From an uncultured Clostridia bacterium (lineage in GTDB: Bacteria; Bacillota; Clostridia; Oscillospirales; Oscillospiraceae): a stretch of 20,852 nt of DNA. The stretch is taken from contig CALICR010000122.1 in NCBI GenBank assembly GCA_938049125.1, forward strand, positions 1-20,852. Reading direction: 5' to 3'. This document shows, piece by piece, positions 20,462-20,852 of the stretch; position 1 is the stretch's first letter; each line of letters starts with the position of its first letter. The position numbers were made by a program, and so were the translations under genes. The notes beneath the pieces were generated by a model. The model was not told the origin of the DNA. It ran no database searches and saw nothing but the letters and a program-made list of their open reading frames with translations.

Positions 20462-20852
20462 TCAGAAGCGCTTCCAGGTCTCTTTGCCGAAGAGAATGAG
20501 CATGGGGAGCAGCTCCAGGCGGCCGGCGAGCATATCGAAGATCAGCACGAGCTTGGCGCCCGGGGAGAAGAGGGCGAAGCTGCGGGCCGGACCGACGGCG
20601 GCGAGGCCGGGGCCGATGTTGTTCAGCGTGGCCGCCACGGCGGTGAAGTTCGTCACGAGGTCGAACTCGTCGAAGCTGATGAGGAAGGTGGAGGCCGCAA
20701 AGATCAGGAAGTAGGCCACCATGAACACATTGATGGAGCGCAGCACCTCGTGGGGCACCGGCTTTCCGTCCATGAGGGTGACGCCGACGCTCTTCGGGTG
20801 GAGCACCTGGCGCATCTCCTTGCGGATGGTCTTGCAGAGCACCACGAGCCGC
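20462..20852 (-). CDS. TrkH/KtrB potassium uptake subunit, C-terminal part (partial)
   Basis: The last 129 or so residues of the gene are inside the window (frame from 20851, TGA at 20464-20462). They match the end of the Trk/Ktr membrane subunit: a loop with HPKSV, a helix (INVFMVAYFLIFAAS), the fourth pore-loop filter NNIGPGLAAVGP, and the final helix with the family ending MLAGRLELLPMLILF followed by a short basic tail. The subunit passes K+ (or Na+) across the membrane with a cytoplasmic TrkA/KtrA partner, which is not in view. The gene starts beyond the window edge. In frame there are possible GTG codons near the edge, but these are internal. TrkH versus KtrB cannot be decided from this piece. 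Confidence 0.9.
   Translation of the reverse strand, partial: RLVVLCKTIRKEMRQVLHPKSVGVTLMDGKPVPHEVLRSINVFMVAYFLIFAASTFLISFDEFDLVTNFTAVAATLNNIGPGLAAVGPARSFALFSPGAKLVLIFDMLAGRLELLPMLILFGKETWKRF

Overview
The window looks like chromosomal DNA from a GC-rich, anaerobic, low-redox Firmicute. The best guess is the Oscillospiraceae (Oscillibacter, Dysosmobacter or Flavonifractor-like gut clostridia). The reasons are strong GGAGG-type ribosome binding sites, sigma-A type promoters with 17-base spacers and often an extended TGn -10, the oxygen-sensitive class III ribonucleotide reductase pair NrdD/NrdG, and protein families common in clostridia (DegV, DUF4349 lipoprotein, SdpI, YwaF/TIGR02206, tandem-OB SSB-like protein). 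This is inference from sequence; no database was searched. No tRNA, rRNA, IS element, prophage or CRISPR array was seen. It reads as ordinary chromosomal backbone with some unusual non-coding structure.

Layout, left to right. (1) 1-2576, plus strand: the end of nrdD, a hairpin terminator, then nrdG, a dUTPase, a membrane-anchored glycerophosphodiesterase-like protein and an SdpI-family membrane protein, closely packed. The first three serve dNTP supply and dUTP removal. (2) 2724-7315, plus: a strong promoter drives a YgiQ-type radical SAM protein, followed by a DUF308-like membrane protein, a tandem OB-fold SSB-like protein preceded by a perfect inverted repeat, and a DUF4349 lipoprotein with a repetitive tail. 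(3) 7475-9405: a terminator, a promoter, and an 83-residue protein that matches only the middle domain of the fatty acid kinase FakA. A 635-base gene-free stretch follows, containing an AT-rich island with a three-copy hairpin repeat. Then comes a separately promoted DegV/FakB-like fatty acid binding protein, closed by a bidirectional terminator.

(4) 9409-12264: a YwaF-family membrane protein on the minus strand whose promoter is followed at once by a perfect palindrome, then a small lipoprotein and a MATE efflux pump on the plus strand. (5) 12264-15899: mutY (minus) diverges from an MFS transporter plus a second, canonical glycerophosphodiesterase (plus). The pair may act as uptake plus hydrolysis. 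(6) 15898-19195, minus: a translationally coupled zinc ABC importer (znuA-znuC-znuB, each joined by an ATGA overlap), downstream of a cell wall amidase with an SH3 domain. (7) 19288-20852: a DEDDh exonuclease with a C-terminal Cys/His cluster (plus), two back-to-back terminators, and the C-terminal end of a TrkH/KtrB potassium channel subunit (minus, cut by the window edge).

The features most worth following up are the stand-alone FakA middle domain near a degV/fakB gene, the three-copy hairpin array between them, the palindromes placed on the leaders of the SSB-like gene and the ywaF-like gene, and the Arg-less glycerophosphodiesterase.
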